Source: Edaphochlamys debaryana
Lineage: Eukaryota > Chlorophyta > Chlorophyceae > Chlamydomonadales
Length of the DNA: 64,000 nucleotides
Direction of reading: 5' to 3'
Assembly: GCA_016858145.1 (NCBI GenBank)
Contig: JAEHOE010000115.1
Coordinates: 1-64,000 of the forward strand
In this document: positions 1 through 12,725 of the stretch, piece after piece
How positions within the stretch are numbered: the stretch's first letter is position 1
How the letters are laid out: every line of letters begins with the position of its first letter
Notes under the pieces: model-generated
Told to the model about the DNA's origin: nothing
The model's database searches: none
The model's input: only the letters and a program-made list of their open reading frames with translations
Program-made: the position numbers and the translations under genes

Positions 1-533
1 GATCCGGGCAATAAAGCCCTTGTGGAGGCTGGCGATGGATGGCTTCCCGGGATTTGGCATGCACCGGAGCCAGTTAGGAACTGAGAACGTGTCGAGGTGT
101 CCGTGTGGGCGGGCCATGGAGCAAGGCGATCGGCTCCACCATTTCTGGTATTGTCCAGCCGCTGTGGCTGTTCGTATGCGCCTCAGTCATGTATTGGCAG
201 GGCGGTGAAACGACCGATGTGTGGCTTGCTGTGCCCCCAGAGGCACCGGGATTCATGCGCGAGTGTGGGACGTGGTGTGTCTGGGCCGCGATATGCGCGA
301 TGGACCGGGCCAGAAGGTACAAGTATCGCACACGGACGCTCAGGTGACCACTCCTTGATGATGCACAGGCTTTAGCAGTAGCACGAGGCGAGTTTGAGGG
401 CCGTTTGCAGTGTTTTTGCGGAGGTTGGTGCTCACGCACAGGGGCTGGGATGAGGTCCCAACCGACCACCCTTTCCTAGCGGCCAGGGCGGACGGATCAG
501 TGCAGTATGCAGGCCCGGACGCCCCTTGATGGA
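1..533 (+). pseudogene. LINE ORF2 3' end, copy A (frameshifted, 5' cut by window edge)
   Basis: This is the C-terminal part of the retrotransposon ORF2 that is intact at 28233-28764. It includes the zinc-binding segment CPCGRAMEQGDRLHHFWYCP at about 99-158. The reading frame breaks at about 190, where copy B has one more G, and further indels follow (about 233, 270, 345 and 413). The element enters from beyond the left edge of the window. Because the homology runs on without a break into the neighbouring host genes, this is the same insertion as in copy B and not an independent one. Confidence 0.85.
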
Positions 534-545
534 GGCGGGGCACAC

Positions 546-741
546 CCTGCGGCGGCATAACAAACGGGAGGAGCCGCAGGGGGGGGGGGGGTGGTTCGCC
601 GGCGGCGCAAACAAACGGGAGGGAGCCGCAGGGCAGGGGCGGGGACAGGTGAGCTACACGTGGCGTTTGATGATGAGTGCACCTTGCGGAAAGGGGACAT
701 AGTCCTCTGCGGCGCATAACAAACGGGAGGGAGCCGCAGAG
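546..741 (+). repeat. Three hairpin repeats in LINE 3' UTR, copy A
   Basis: Three near-copies of a GGCGCATAACAAACGGGAGG core, each flanked by complementary CTGCGGC and GCCGCAG arms, lie at about 546-580, 598-632 and 705-741. The first two have small indels relative to the copy B counterparts. They begin a few bases after the ORF2 stop region. Confidence 0.8.
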
Positions 742-2364
742 TGGGAGTGAATGTGGGGTCGGGAGAGCCAGGATCGAGAGGTGTACGGCCAACAGTGTGA
801 GCACATGATGAACGGTGAACGGTACTGGTAGGAGGCGCGGCCGAGGAGGGGCCATCGATACACGCTGAGCATGGTCATTGCGTGCCAAGGACTAAGGTGG
901 GACCTGAGTGTGGTCAGTGCAAGTTATGACAGGGACTTGCGTTCTGGCTTGCAGGGGCAAGCCCGTGAGGTGGTTCGCTTGGCCCCAGCGTTCAGCGGCT
1001 GTGACCCCAGGGGGGTCCTTCATTGTAAACACCGAGGACTGTCAAAGTGACAAGGGTGGCTGCCCGAAGTCTGGCTCCGTGCAGCCCTCAACCCTCTCCA
1101 CCACCGGCCCGCACCACGGCACGCGGGCTCGCACCCGGTCATCATCCGACTAAATCTTGTGACAATCGCGGGCTGGGCGTGAATCGCACGCCGACACGGG
1201 GTAATCCCGGGAGCTTCGATCGCCGCCCGCAGAGCCTGACGGCAGCGGCTCAGCCCAAAAAGCGAGGACGGCCGCCGGAACACCTTTGCCCTACCACTTC
1301 TCCCTTCATGATACAAGTTGGTTTTAGATCAGATAGCAACATCGCGCTCGGTCCGGGCTTGAGCCGTGACGCAGGACCGAAGTCGGCGCGCGCTGCGACT
1401 ACTGCGTGCACACATGAACGAACTACCTCGCTCATAGCTCCACAGTGAAGATTAACTTCATTATGGATGCCTGCATCGCTCTTCGGGCTGTGGCTGCGAT
1501 ACGCGCATGCGCACATACATCGGTAGTTCGCGCGGGTCAATAGTATCCCCCGCTCTCAACCACACATTGTAAGAATAAGAAAACACATCAGTTTGCATTG
1601 CTTGCTTGAAGCGAGGAGCAAGTTTGTGGGTGACCCCATGACACCCTTTGGCACGACACCCGCAACATCCCTAGTCACGGCCACGGTCACGGGCTTCCCT
1701 TCACCCACGCGCCATCCACATGGCCCCCGCAGAAGCCGCTACACGGTGAGGGCTCAATCCATTTGAAGTAGGCATATGGACACATATCCCGTTGGCACGC
1801 GGCCGGAGGATGCATGCACGCCGGTCGTGGCATTCCGCGTCGTCGTAGCCACGCCAGACACCGGGCACTTTGGCGGCTGTCTCTTCCCCGTGCCACCGAG
1901 GCCGGGGTTATCGTGCCTAACGGCAGAGATTGGCAAGGGTATGCTTCACACAGGTGACCTCCCAAGGGGCGCCCCGCCACCACCTGCCGCTACCCTGCTC
2001 CAGTTCGTTGAACACCGCGGCAGCCCACACCTGCCCCCTTCAATGTGTGCGGCGGGCCAGCCGGCCTACACTTGCTGGTCGTGGCCAGGACTTGGGTTCA
2101 TAAGTTTCGCCAGCACGCCCTTTGCTCGCGGGCACCGCGCCACCCGGCTTGGCATGAGGCTCGGGCTGCCGCTTTCGCTCTTTGGCTGGCCGGACAGCTG
2201 CATGCTGCATGGCATCTGCCCGGAGCTTGTCACCACACTGGGTGTGCCTGGCTCGAGCAAAGGGCCGGGCTCTGCTCTCAAACCGGACTGAAGGGATCTT
2301 CCTACCTTAGAGTAGGGACGACCACTCTGAATTATGATGGAGTTGCGTGCGGGCCCTACTAGGG
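742..2364. other. LINE 3' tail and intergenic DNA, copy A
   Basis: No coding exon was recognised. The first few hundred bases are probably the rest of the LINE 3' UTR; its true end could not be placed. A plus-strand TGTAA lies at about 1025 (TTCATTGTAAACACC) and another in CACATTGTAAGAATAAG near 1566; either could serve as a 3'-end signal. Open frames near 1687-1983 and 1776-2291 have no recognisable domain and are not called. Confidence 0.5.
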
Positions 2365-5065
2365 CTAGTAGCACGTGTTGGCCTGGCAGTGGCCCAGCGC
2401 GGGGTTGCTGAGCAGCTGCAACGCAGCCTCCTTCGCCTTCGCATAGAAGTTTACGAGGATGCCGTCCATAAAGTCTGCAGCAAAGAGCCCGTAGCCGATA
2501 TGCTCGAGCGCAACTCGACCGCTCACTCTTCGTCGTCTTGGTGGGCCGCTCTGCAGGTGGCGTGCGTGGCAATTACAACACAGGCCGGGCGTCAATTGTG
2601 TCAGAGGCGAGCAGGGTGCGTATACGCACGGTGCCACGTACGCAGGGTGCGCCCTTCTTGCCCCAGGGTACGCAAGGCTCACATGTAGCCGTGGAGGTCC
2701 TCGATGAGGCCCTTGGGGAGTTTGGATATGCTCCAAGTCGGGAGGATGAAGGAAGAGCAGCATGACGCCCAACGGGGGTTGGCCACGGCGGCGGCGGGCA
2801 CATTCCTGTTGGTGGGTGCGTTTGTGAGGCAGTAGTGCATGCGCTGCGCCATGGCACCGCTCCGCACCAAACGTACTGTTCGTGACGCGTGCCTTGCACG
2901 GGCACCCACCATTTCTCCAGGATGGCTGCCACTGCGATCTGCCCTTCCGTCAGGTCATGATTGGATGCCTTGTCCAGAGCCTGCGCCGCCCCCCGCCCAA
3001 TCCGACATGTTCTCGTCGTTCTGGGAGGTGAACGAGATCATACGTGCTGCCAGAGGGCGGCCTGCAGGGTTGGGCGATAGAAAGATAGGTTTAGAAACGG
3101 CCGAGCGCAAGAACAGCAGTACGGGTTAGTTGGTAGCGGACGTATGGGGGAAAATGCCGGTATCCAGCCCCAACGACCCCATACATGACCCATCCAACAG
3201 ATAGCTGTGAGCACTAGAGCTGGGCTCTAGTTACCGGGTGCTGTTGCCGGTACGTCACAACGAAACGGCCAGCACCTACGTTGAGCGGCCTCCTGGTACC
3301 ACAGGCGGCTGCGGGCGAATAGCGCTGAAGCAACACGGGGAAAGGAAACCAAGCAAACGGCGGCATTGCTTGAGTGGCTGAGCCCACATCATCGAGGTTC
3401 CCGTGGGTGCTAGGGCTCTCTCTATGGGAACGGCGGGCCTACTGTCATCCCTCGGACCCCGTGACACGCACACTGGCCCCACGCCCTCCGCCCCAAAGGC
3501 GGCTGCCCGCCGTCCCCCTGATCTCCCAGACCGGAATAGTGGTCAAGCGCATGGACCGCTCCCCGCAGAGCGAGGGTGCTTGGGCCCATGCGTGCATGGA
3601 GGGGCCGATGATCCCCCCCACCCTCTTGGCAGCGGCGTGCCACCCCCCTGCGACGGGCGCCTTCGCCCCTTCCCCCCAACCATAAACTAGGCTCACCTTG
3701 ACACGTCTGGTGCCAGGCAGCCCCGTGGTCATGCAATAGGAACACGGCAAGGTGGGGCAGCTTGTGGTAGAACTCCTGAGGGCAGCACGTGGGACATGCA
3801 TGTATGGTACACGGGATGAAGGAGGAATAAGGCAGTGCGGGGCAACTTGTGGTAGAACATGCATGGCCCAGGAGGTAACGCTGGAGGCGGTTACATCGCT
3901 GCATGTGCGTGCCTTTCAACTCACCAGCAGGTATGAGTAAAACTGCAACGCCGAGCAGGGGAAAGGCGTGTAAGCAGGTCAGGACGAGAAGGGCGACGCG
4001 GTAGATAATTTGCACATACACGTGCCCGACCATCACGCATCCCATGCCGCATCCCTCACCGCGATCGCTTCCTTCCCCTTGTTCGGCAGCAACAGCCGCT
4101 CGTGGACGGTTATCCCACACACTAAGAGGCAGGCGGGGTTGAAGCAACGCAGTCGGCCAGCTGCCTTGCCCAGCAGCCCTTCCCCAGGACTGCATCGTTC
4201 CCCCCCCCAGCGGTGGATTACCCAGCCAGCAGCCCTTTCGTCTCCAGCCTTGCCCAAATACCCAGGCTGCTCCTTCCCCAAGTCTGCCTTTCCCAAGGGA
4301 AAGCACCTAAGCCTTAAGCTCCTTAGCGGCGTGTCTTCATCCATCTTGCGGTACTTGAACACCTCCACGTTTGTGAGGCCCATGTCCGCCACGTAACCTG
4401 GATGCAAGGCAGGGCGGCACGCAGGGCAGCAGGGGAGGGAGGGATGTACGTACGGTGCTGAGCAGGGCTTCTCGCTCGCCCAGCAGGGCCTGGGAGGGGA
4501 GAGAGAGAGCCGCGCGTTCAGAGCCTTCCACCGTACTGTGGCCCTGTCGCCTTCATACGGTGCCTGGTGCCGGAAATGGTGCGGTACCTGCTGCTGCCTG
4601 CCCTAGCCTGTGCCCTGCATGGCTGGCCTGCTGCCCTACTAGCAACTATGGATGAGGGAGGTTGGAGCCTTAAAGTCAGACCCAGGTACCAACGCGTCAC
4701 GTCCAACCCTAGCTCCCCGGCGGTCGGCCCGCCCAGGGCCCGCGCCGCCCTGCTAATAAACCCTGCAAACCGCCACCCTCCCGCCCCACTGGCCGCCTTC
4801 GCGACACCCAAATATCTGCAAGTCGAGGACTTTTAGAGCCCAGGACTTTGTTACACGCTCGTGGGTATTCAACGAATCGGCGCGGCGCCACTTACGATAG
4901 TGGCCTGGCCTTGTGCCCCGCCAGCACCACGTGTACATCGCCTCTATTGAGCGAAGGCGCAAGGCACGGGAGATGAGTCGCGTTGTTTAGGGTCGCCCAT
5001 GTTGTTGGAAGCGCGACATACTTGAGCATCCAGGCAAGCAAACTGGCTAAGTGGGATTGCTTCAT
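2365..5065 (-). pseudogene. DUF3431-family gene, copy A (multiple frameshifts)
   Basis: This is the counterpart of the gene at 30607-33310. The same exons are recognisable in the same order, from the ATG at 5065 to the TAG at 2365. Relative to copy B the last exon has 2 extra bases (CACTCTTCGTC against CACTTCGTC). The exon around 2990 lacks two single bases. The acceptor and start of the exon encoding CGITVHERLLLPNKGKEAIA has a 2-base insertion, and the first exon lacks 2 bases near 4905. Each change shifts the frame, so this copy cannot make the full protein as written. Whether the lesions are biological or sequencing errors is undecided. Confidence 0.7.
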
Positions 5066-6013
5066 TGTTACGGCCAGCTGTAATTGGGTAGCACGCGGCG
5101 AGATGCACTACGCCAGAAGCAGGGGAGAAGTACAGCAGCTGGTTGGCCCGCCGCCTGACTCGCCTAGCTTGGTTGGCCAGCCGGCTGATGAGGCAGGCAG
5201 CAGGCTAAAGACTTATAGCGGCTGTATGAAGTTCTTGAGTTCCTGGCTCTGCGTACGGCCGGCCATCCAGACAGCCAGCTAAGTACTGCATGCGGAAATG
5301 TTAATAAATTAGGGTTGCGCTACGTCTAGTCAGCAGGTATACGCAGCTATCAAGCAGTACCCGCGATTGGAACTTGCCCGCAATCGGCGAGACCTTACCC
5401 ATCCCGGTACCCATCCAGCAACCCGCGCCGCAAGAATGAACCTGCGGTGAATGCTATCTACGTTGCAATGAGCTTGAATGGCTTGGACAAGCTGCTGGTC
5501 GGGCCGGGTCGCGTGTCCTGTGCGTGCTGCGTAGTCGTGCTGGAACCCTCGCCTCCCCCGCGGGTTGCGACTTGCCTGCACGTCTAGCCCTTCAGGGAAG
5601 CGCACTCTTGCTCTGGGAGGATTGCAATGCAGTGGCTCATCATTGACTGGTGCGACGGCGTGCGATGGGGCCCTCGGCGGGACATTCACCCTCCTCTGCT
5701 CATGGTTGCAGCGCTTCGTGCACTACAGCCCCGCATCAAACATTCAACAACTTCCTACCTGCGTCCTGCGATATCAGGAGATCAATAGTAGGCCTAATTA
5801 GCCTAACACCACCACCACCAACCACGCACCCCACCACCTGTCTAGGCGGGCGGGGGCTGCGGGCGGTAGCGGTTACTCAGCCATCCTGCACGCCCCTGCC
5901 CTCTCATTAGCCCACACTCCCAACCGCCCCCTCCCACAGCCGTGCGAGGTAGACTCAACCGCACCGCGTTCTGACATATAGAGAACGTGCCTTCAGGCAG
6001 CGCCTGCTGCCTC
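5066..6013. other. Intergenic region between DUF3431 and methyltransferase genes, copy A
   Basis: This lies upstream of the DUF3431 gene and downstream of the methyltransferase gene, both on the minus strand, so it should hold the 5' control region of the first and the 3' end of the second. A short CCA-rich tract lies at about 5808-5840. No exon or clear signal was recognised. Confidence 0.5.
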
Positions 6014-9000
6014 TCAGCACTGCGGCCAGGCCTCCTTCCACAGCGCCTTGGCTTTCTCCACGTCGAACTTCCTAAACTCCGCAATGCCCACGGCGGCTCC
6101 GCCGATGCGGAAGCGGTTGTTGGCCTGGCCCGTCTCGCCCGGCCCCGCGCCCTCGTAGCACGACTGCCGGTGCTCCCCGTCTCCGTGTCCGTGTGGATGC
6201 AGGCCGCCTGGGGGGGGGGAGGGTGGATGGGGTATGCACGGGTGAAAGGAGGGCGTTGGGGACAACCGCGGGCACTCCCGCTCAAGCACAGCCAATCCAG
6301 CCAACGCAGCAGCTCTCCCGCCCGAGGCAGCCGCGGGGTACGCACGCATCAACTCGCGATCCTCACGTTCCAGAAAGACATCGAGTGCACCGCCTGGAGG
6401 GATGGAACCGGACACACACACGTGGTGGGCGTCAACGGGGCTTGGAAGCGTCAGCGGCTTAAGTGTGCGTGTGAATGCCAGGAAGGACCCGCTGCAACCC
6501 CTGTCGCATGAGTCGCGTGTGGGGCGCCGGCGGGAGAAGGGCCCCGGGAACGGAGGGGTCCCCCAGCTGATGGCTTACCTCCAGATACAGGTCGTGGTGG
6601 CTCTTGGTGGCTTTGGGGGGAAGAGAGCAAGGGGAGTACCGGTAGGTTAGTTATTTGGGCAGCCGGCGCCGTGCAGCCATCCCTCCCCTTCCGTGTGCTG
6701 CTCCTATTTCGCCCCCCCCTCATCTCAGCACGCCCCAATGAAGGCGGGGAACAGCCATGGCCGCCTCTCTCTTGGAACCCCCGTCTCCCCCCCACACACA
6801 CGCACACACACAACCCTTTGTTTGGCCCCCAAGTACACAGAGGAGTATGCCCACACCAAGGACGCTCTTGCAAAGGGCTACATGCAGGAGATGAGCTAGG
6901 AGGCGATTCGGGAAGCACCCCAGTAGGAGCGACCACAGAGGAGTCACCCGTGGTTCTGGACCCGAGCGGTGTCATCCGTGCCAGGGGCCCGGCAGCCCAC
7001 ACGTGGGATTGGGTGCTCCCGCTCAGGTGAGTAACAGTGTGTTTCGGGCGGTGTTGGGCTAGTCGCGGGTGCGTTTGGGCGTGTCGCGCTACTAGCGCTG
7101 TTCGCTTTTCCGCTCCGTCTACTACTCCGTGGAGCGCTCTACACGCCCAGCGCGTCCGCCGACCAGTCGCTGGTCAGGTTTGCCATCGGTGCCGGGTCGG
7201 GACCGGGTCGGGACCGTTGCTTCGGGGTTTCGGGTTTGCCTGGGGCTTCTTCACTGCGGCCTGTCTGCTCATAACTGCACTTACACGTATCACGCGCCCA
7301 CCCTACGCTCCTAAACACACACCCTCAGCCGACCCGAAGGGCGGGGGAAGCGCCACAAATCCCGAAGCGTAATGCCCCTGCTCATCCCTTGTCCCTCTGC
7401 GCTTTCAGCGCCCCCCGTCCCAACCGCCTATAACAGCGGACCGCGCCACGCGGCCCCCCCTCCCCTTCCCGGTGTGGCACCAGTGCTCACTGATGTAGAG
7501 CTTGTTGTTGTGCAGCAGGAAGGGCGCCAGGCGGGTGGTGGCCGCATTCCTCTCAAAAGTAGGGCCCCACGCGTCCACCCGCCCGGCCAGTACAGGTTGG
7601 AGTAGTCATCCTGTACGGCAGATCAGAGGGCACAATGCGCTCAGTGGGGCATTACGGCTTGCCGTCCCGCCGTTCTCCGTACAAGCCGGCGCCCACGCAG
7701 GGCCGCAGCGGTGTCCCCTGCGCTGAATCCCCCACCGCCATACGTGCTCCGCCTGTTCCCCTCTCCCCTTTGCCATCCCAACCCCGCCCCCTGCCCCACC
7801 GCCTACTTACTCCCACCCTCCGCCGCACATACCGTACTCAAGGCACACGCCCTCCCTCCTCCTCCCCCCTTTTCCCTCCTTCTTCTCCCACCCTTCTCCC
7901 TCCCTTCTCCCCCCTTCTCCCTCCTTCCTCCCCCTTCTCCCCCCTTCTTCCTTCTCCTTCTCCTCCCCACTTCCTCCCCCATTCTCCCCCCTTCTTCCCC
8001 TTCCTCCTCCCCCCTTACTTCCCCCTTCTTCCCCCTTCTTCCCCTTCGTCACCCCCTCTCCCTCCCCCCCCTGCTCGCCTCCCTTATCTCCCCCTTCTTC
8101 ACCCCTCTTCCCCCCCTTTTCTCCCTCCTTCTCCCCACCTTCTCCCTCCCTTCTCCCCTTCTCCTCCCTCCTTCTCCTCCCCTTCCGTCTCCCCCCTTCT
8201 CCCCCGTCTCTTCTCCCCCCTTCTCCCCCCCGTCTTCCTCCCCCCTTCGTCCCCCTTCTCTCTCCCCCCTTCTTCTCCCCCCTTCTCCTCCCTTCTCTCC
8301 CCCCTTCCCTCCCCCTACTCTTCTCCCTCCTTCTTCCCCCTTCTCCCCCTCTCTCTCAACTCCCCCCCTTCTCTCTCCCTCCCCCTTCTCCCCCCATTCT
8401 TCCCCCTTCTCCCCCCTTCTACCCCCTTCTCCCCTCCCTTCCTCCGTCCCTTCCCTCCCCTTCCCTCCCCCCTTCTTCACCCCCTCAGTAAAAAGGTCCT
8501 CCCCCCCTCCCCCCTCCTTCCCTCCCCTCCCCCCCCTCCCCCCCACCACCGCCGCCACGATGCCCCCCTCCACCAGGGCGTGCTCCGCAAACACAAGGTC
8601 GTTCATCACAATCTCCTTGGTGTGGCCTGCGCGCGAGGGGGGGGACAGAGTGTGAGGGTCTGTGGGATGCACCAACGGCCCGACCCTACCGACCCTACCG
8701 TCCTGCGCATCCCTCCACGCCCAGACTCCCATGGATGGGCGTGTGAGATGCACACCAGCCCCCAGCCCCCAGCCCGCCCAGCCCCCCAGCCCCCAGCCGC
8801 CCCACCCTGTTTGCCTCCTCACCCCTTGGCCCTTTCCTGTCCTCCGCCCCATGCCCCCACCCCCCAGGCCCCCACCTCCATCAATCGAAAAGAAGCGAAT
8901 GCCCATGCTGGGGCCGAGGCGCTGCAGAATGTGTCTCGCGCTCACATCGGTGGAGGCGCCCTGGGCAGGGCGGGATGGGGAAAAGCGGGGTGGGGGTGAC

Positions 9001-11106
9001 AGCGGGAAGCAAGTGATCTGACGTCGGAGCAGGCGCGGAGGTGGGGCCGGTCCCGGGGCCGGCCCCCAGGAGCAAGTGGAGAGCAAGTGTTTTGGGGTGG
9101 GTGGGTGGGGGCTGTGCCAGATGGAAGTACCCGGGAATGGACCGATCTGCTTAATATGTTGGTGCACCCGCTCGTTCAAGGCAACCTGCACCCGCCGGAG
9201 CTGCCCCATGACGGGCGGGACATACCACCCTATCCCGAACAATTGATCTTCCAGGCGCCCCGTCTGTCAAAACGTGCTGGATGTACCAACCTACCCCCAA
9301 ACAACTCAGGTTGCACTTGCCTGCAGCGTCTTAATGGCCTCCGCGGGGAAGCCCGCGAGCTGCAGGTTGCTCCGGAAGATGCCCTGGTCGCCGTTTCCTG
9401 TGTATATGTTTGTGGGGGGGGGAGGGGTTCAGGTAGGGACGGGGGGTGGGAGACAGACGGGGAAGGGCGTGCGTGTGGATCGGCAGGTGGAAGGGCAGGC
9501 AGCCGAAGGGGTCCCACCGTGGGACCTTGTGACCCTGCTGGCTCTAGCGACGAGGAGCCCCCTTTTCGCCTTTCTCGTTCCCGTCCTCCTCCGCCCTTCG
9601 CCCCCTCACAGCTCACAGCAGTTCCTTCCAGTAATGCTCAAGACCTCTTAACTCCGACCGGCCTGCATTGCTCCCACCCGCCCCCCCCTCCGTCTCGTCC
9701 ACGTTTGCAGCTCCGAACCACAATCGGACTGCGGGCTCACGCCTGTCCCGGGGCACACAACCGCCCCTGTTCCTTCGGCCATCCAACCCATCAGTCCCCC
9801 CGCTTGAGCCGGTCCTGACTGCGGGGCCCTGACGTGATGCTTCATCCTGCCCCTCCACCCTCTTCCCCACCTGCCCTCCCCCTGTTATCCTCTTCCTCTG
9901 TCCCTCCCCTTCCCCTTCCCGTTCCCCTCCCACCCACCCCCCGCACCCCCTTCCCACCCCTCACCGCTGCCATCGACGTTCTTGTGTTGGTCCGCGAAGA
10001 GGTCCAGGGCCAGCAGGGGCTCGCCCACGCGGGCCGTCAGCGCAATCGACAGAAAGTAAAAGCCGTGGTGAACGCCAATCTGCGGCAGCAGCGGAATGAA
10101 GGGGTGTTCGCGGCCAGCGGCAGCAGCGGAAGAAGTGCGTGCGGGGGCGGGGGCGGGGGGCGCCGAGACACGGGGCCGCCTTTCAGGGTCACCCCTGGGC
10201 ATGGCGGGCGGGCGTAGGGGCCGCCGCTGCGCATGCATGCGAGTGGGTGCTCCGGGGCACGGGGTTGCGGTGCAGGGTCACCCTGCTGTGGTTGAACGGA
10301 GTTGGGCCATTCCGTGGCACGGCTTCTGCCGCAGACACGGACAGGCCGCCGCGGGTGCTGCGCGTGCTCACCTCAGCCACGGCGCCGAATACGTTGTGTC
10401 TCCGCTGGAAGGACGTCAGCACGGATGCCCTGAGAGGGAAAGGCAAGGTGGTGTGTTGGACGCGTGGTTAGCAGGCGTCTGGCGTAGGCTGGCGTGCGTG
10501 GTGCACGCCGAAACACCAGTCAGTCAGTCCGGCTCCAGTTGAAACCCGGATTCCCAATATTAGGAATGTCAAATAACTCTTTGGTTCCTAGGCTCTCTCT
10601 CTCTTTGAAACCGGCTCTCCGTGCTGCGCGCCGGGCAGGTTTCGTGCAATGACACCCCGCTGAGGGCCCACACTGACGAGTCAGGGGCCCGTACAGCACC
10701 TATCAGCTGTATCAGAGCTTGATCCTGCGACTCACATCCATGCCGCCTGCTCGTTGCGCTCCACGCTACCCTGGAATCCGAGTGACTTAAACGAGTCCAT
10801 GAGCTGCGTCGCTCGCTCTGGTGACAGGTACTTCTGTGCATTGGCGAAGGTGGCCGCGTCTGGCGCCTTGGCACATTTCGGGTTGAATGGCCCGCCGGTG
10901 GTTGGCGAGGCCTGCAGCTGCACAACCGGTGTCTCTGCTTTCACTGTCTGTGCTGGAGGTGTTAAGAGGATTGGTGTGGGCGTGCTAAGGACGGGTAAGC
11001 GGCGGCCCTCCTGCACGCCGAGCCAGAATGCCAGCGTGCCGAGCAGCGCCCCCACGGCTAGGAGCGCGTAACCACTCCAGCTACTGTTCGAGTTCTGGTA
11101 TCTCAT
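6014..11106 (-). pseudogene. Membrane-anchored class I SAM methyltransferase, copy A (two frameshifts)
   Basis: All nine exons of the intact gene at 34259-39249 have counterparts here: 10736-11106, 10372-10429, 9965-10079, 9321-9397, 8876-8960, 8550-8626, 7491-7610, 6579-6610 and 6014-6207. Exon 7 is 120 bases instead of 121 and exon 9 is 194 instead of 195, so both shift frame. Exon 5 keeps its length but carries two compensating indels that change about seven residues. Exon 1, with its hydrophobic anchor, is unchanged. As written this copy would make a protein lacking a normal C-terminal third. The splice sites, including the GC donor of intron 4, are kept. Confidence 0.8.
7857..8560. repeat. 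Pyrimidine-rich CTTCTCCCCCC minisatellite in methyltransferase intron 6, copy A
   Basis: About 0.7 kb of almost pure C/T built from CCCTTCTCCCCCC-like units. It is more irregular and longer than the equivalent tract in copy B (36085-36692). On the transcribed strand it is an almost pure purine run. It creates long spurious Pro/Ser/Leu or Gly/Glu/Arg open frames on both strands that are not genes. Confidence 0.9.
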
Positions 11107-12725
11107 CGCTTTTAAGCAATGTGTTTGTCTACCGTGTGACAGCAGTACTGCGCCGTCAAGTATATGCAAGCGCTATTTGCCTATGTACAAAGTAAGGCTG
11201 AGCGGGAAGTGGTGGGATTTGTCTACCTGGATCGGCTTGCGCAGCGGGTTTCGGGGAACTGTGGACGCAGGGTGACAGCGGTACACGCGGCCAACCAGGT
11301 AGCGCTATGCCTATGTCTGCCTAGGAACAGACGCTGTGAGGGAAGCGGTGAGTCAAGTGATCCAGGACTCGACCACTTGTCGGCCCCGATCGGCCTGGTT
11401 CCCGGTGCGCAAGGCAAGCGCAATTCGAACGCCAGGCAATGCCCTGTATCATAACGCAGAACCACCGTGGTACGACCTCTCAGTCCGGGGTTTCCAAGGC
11501 CGCCTCGCCCCTCTATGGTCCTGGCCCGGCCGCTGAACGCCTTGCTTGAACGCCCTGCCCCCTCCACCAGTGCATTTGTCGCACTTTGCTCCTGCTTTGC
11601 TGGCCTTCCTTTTCGCGTACCCTCGCCCCCGTGTCCCCTGCCCCCCTCCACCATCACGAGCTGCGCTGCTCCCCTGGGTAGACGACCTCGACAACCACGT
11701 GCCCGCCGCCACATGAGGAGGTTGTGTGCCCCCTCCCCCATGTTCTCGTCAAACCCCTCCCCCCTCAGCCTGTGTATTCTCTCTCTCTTTGTGCCTACGG
11801 CTCCAACCCCAATCCCATTGCTGCTTGTGTGTTCCGCAAGGCTATACACTTTTCCCTGCCCCGAGCAGCTTGATCGCATCCATAGCTGACTCCCCCCACA
11901 TCGTCGTGCTGACTACGCCCCCTGCAAGCAGAAGCCCCAACCCCCGCTGCCGGCACCCTGCCTTCTTCTCGTCCTGACTACGCTGCACGGCCTCTGCGAG
12001 TACAGAACCCCCGCTGCCGCCGGCCTCCAGCCGCGACGGAGTTCTGGACCGGCGACACGAGTGGCGGAGTGGCCTAGCGCCCAGCGCCCTAGCCCCCGTG
12101 GTTCCCACGCAAGGCAGGGAGGGGCAGGGTCCAGGCTACGAGCGCAGGTCGACCCCGTCCAGATGTGACTCGTCAAGCGGAGAGACCCAACACTTCTCTG
12201 CTGCCTGCCAGTCCGATTCAGAACACGGCACAATGCCGTGCTACTGATGCGCAGCAACGACGCCTACTCCAGGCCTCAAATGAATAGAGCCGCAGTCACC
12301 CCTGCTCTGATCCTCCAGGCTCCACGGGGCCGGGTTCGTTAGCCTGCTAGCGGGTTCTGGCCCAGCAACAGCAACGCCGGTATCAACTCTGCTCAGCTGC
12401 GTCTCCCGAGTCCCGACTACATCGTCCACGCATACCACGTGTGGTACTCGAAGGCCATGTCGCTTGGGGCTACTGCACTGCGCAGGGGCTACACCCTCAT
12501 CCTGCACATCCCGTTCGGAGCCAGTCCCCTCGAAGCCACAAGGCACTTACTAAACCCTTTCTTTCTCGGACCGGTTCAACGCCCCACTCACCCATCGTGG
12601 ACCTGCGCATAAGGACTTGCGACGCGGAGAACAGCCACCCGACCATGGCTTGGCCCCAGCGCTTGTGCACCTGCAAAAGTCCCTACCCCTGCCACCGCCT
12701 GCTCCCCAACACGCACACCACACGC
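11107..12725. other. Intergenic region, methyltransferase promoter side and OPR 3' side, copy A
   Basis: Almost identical to 39250-40868. It lies upstream of the methyltransferase start and downstream of the OPR stop. Minus-strand sequence near 12640-12690 has a plausible acceptor (CTTTTGCAG) that could give the OPR gene one more 3' exon. Otherwise no exon, RNA gene or clear promoter element was recognised. Confidence 0.5.

Noticed and set aside
7635..9242. Long Pro/Ser/Leu-rich (+) and Gly/Glu/Arg-rich (-) open frames over the pyrimidine repeat, and the same at 35881-37216
   Set aside because: They are translations of a simple-sequence intron of the methyltransferase gene; they overlap real exons in the wrong frame and end in low complexity.
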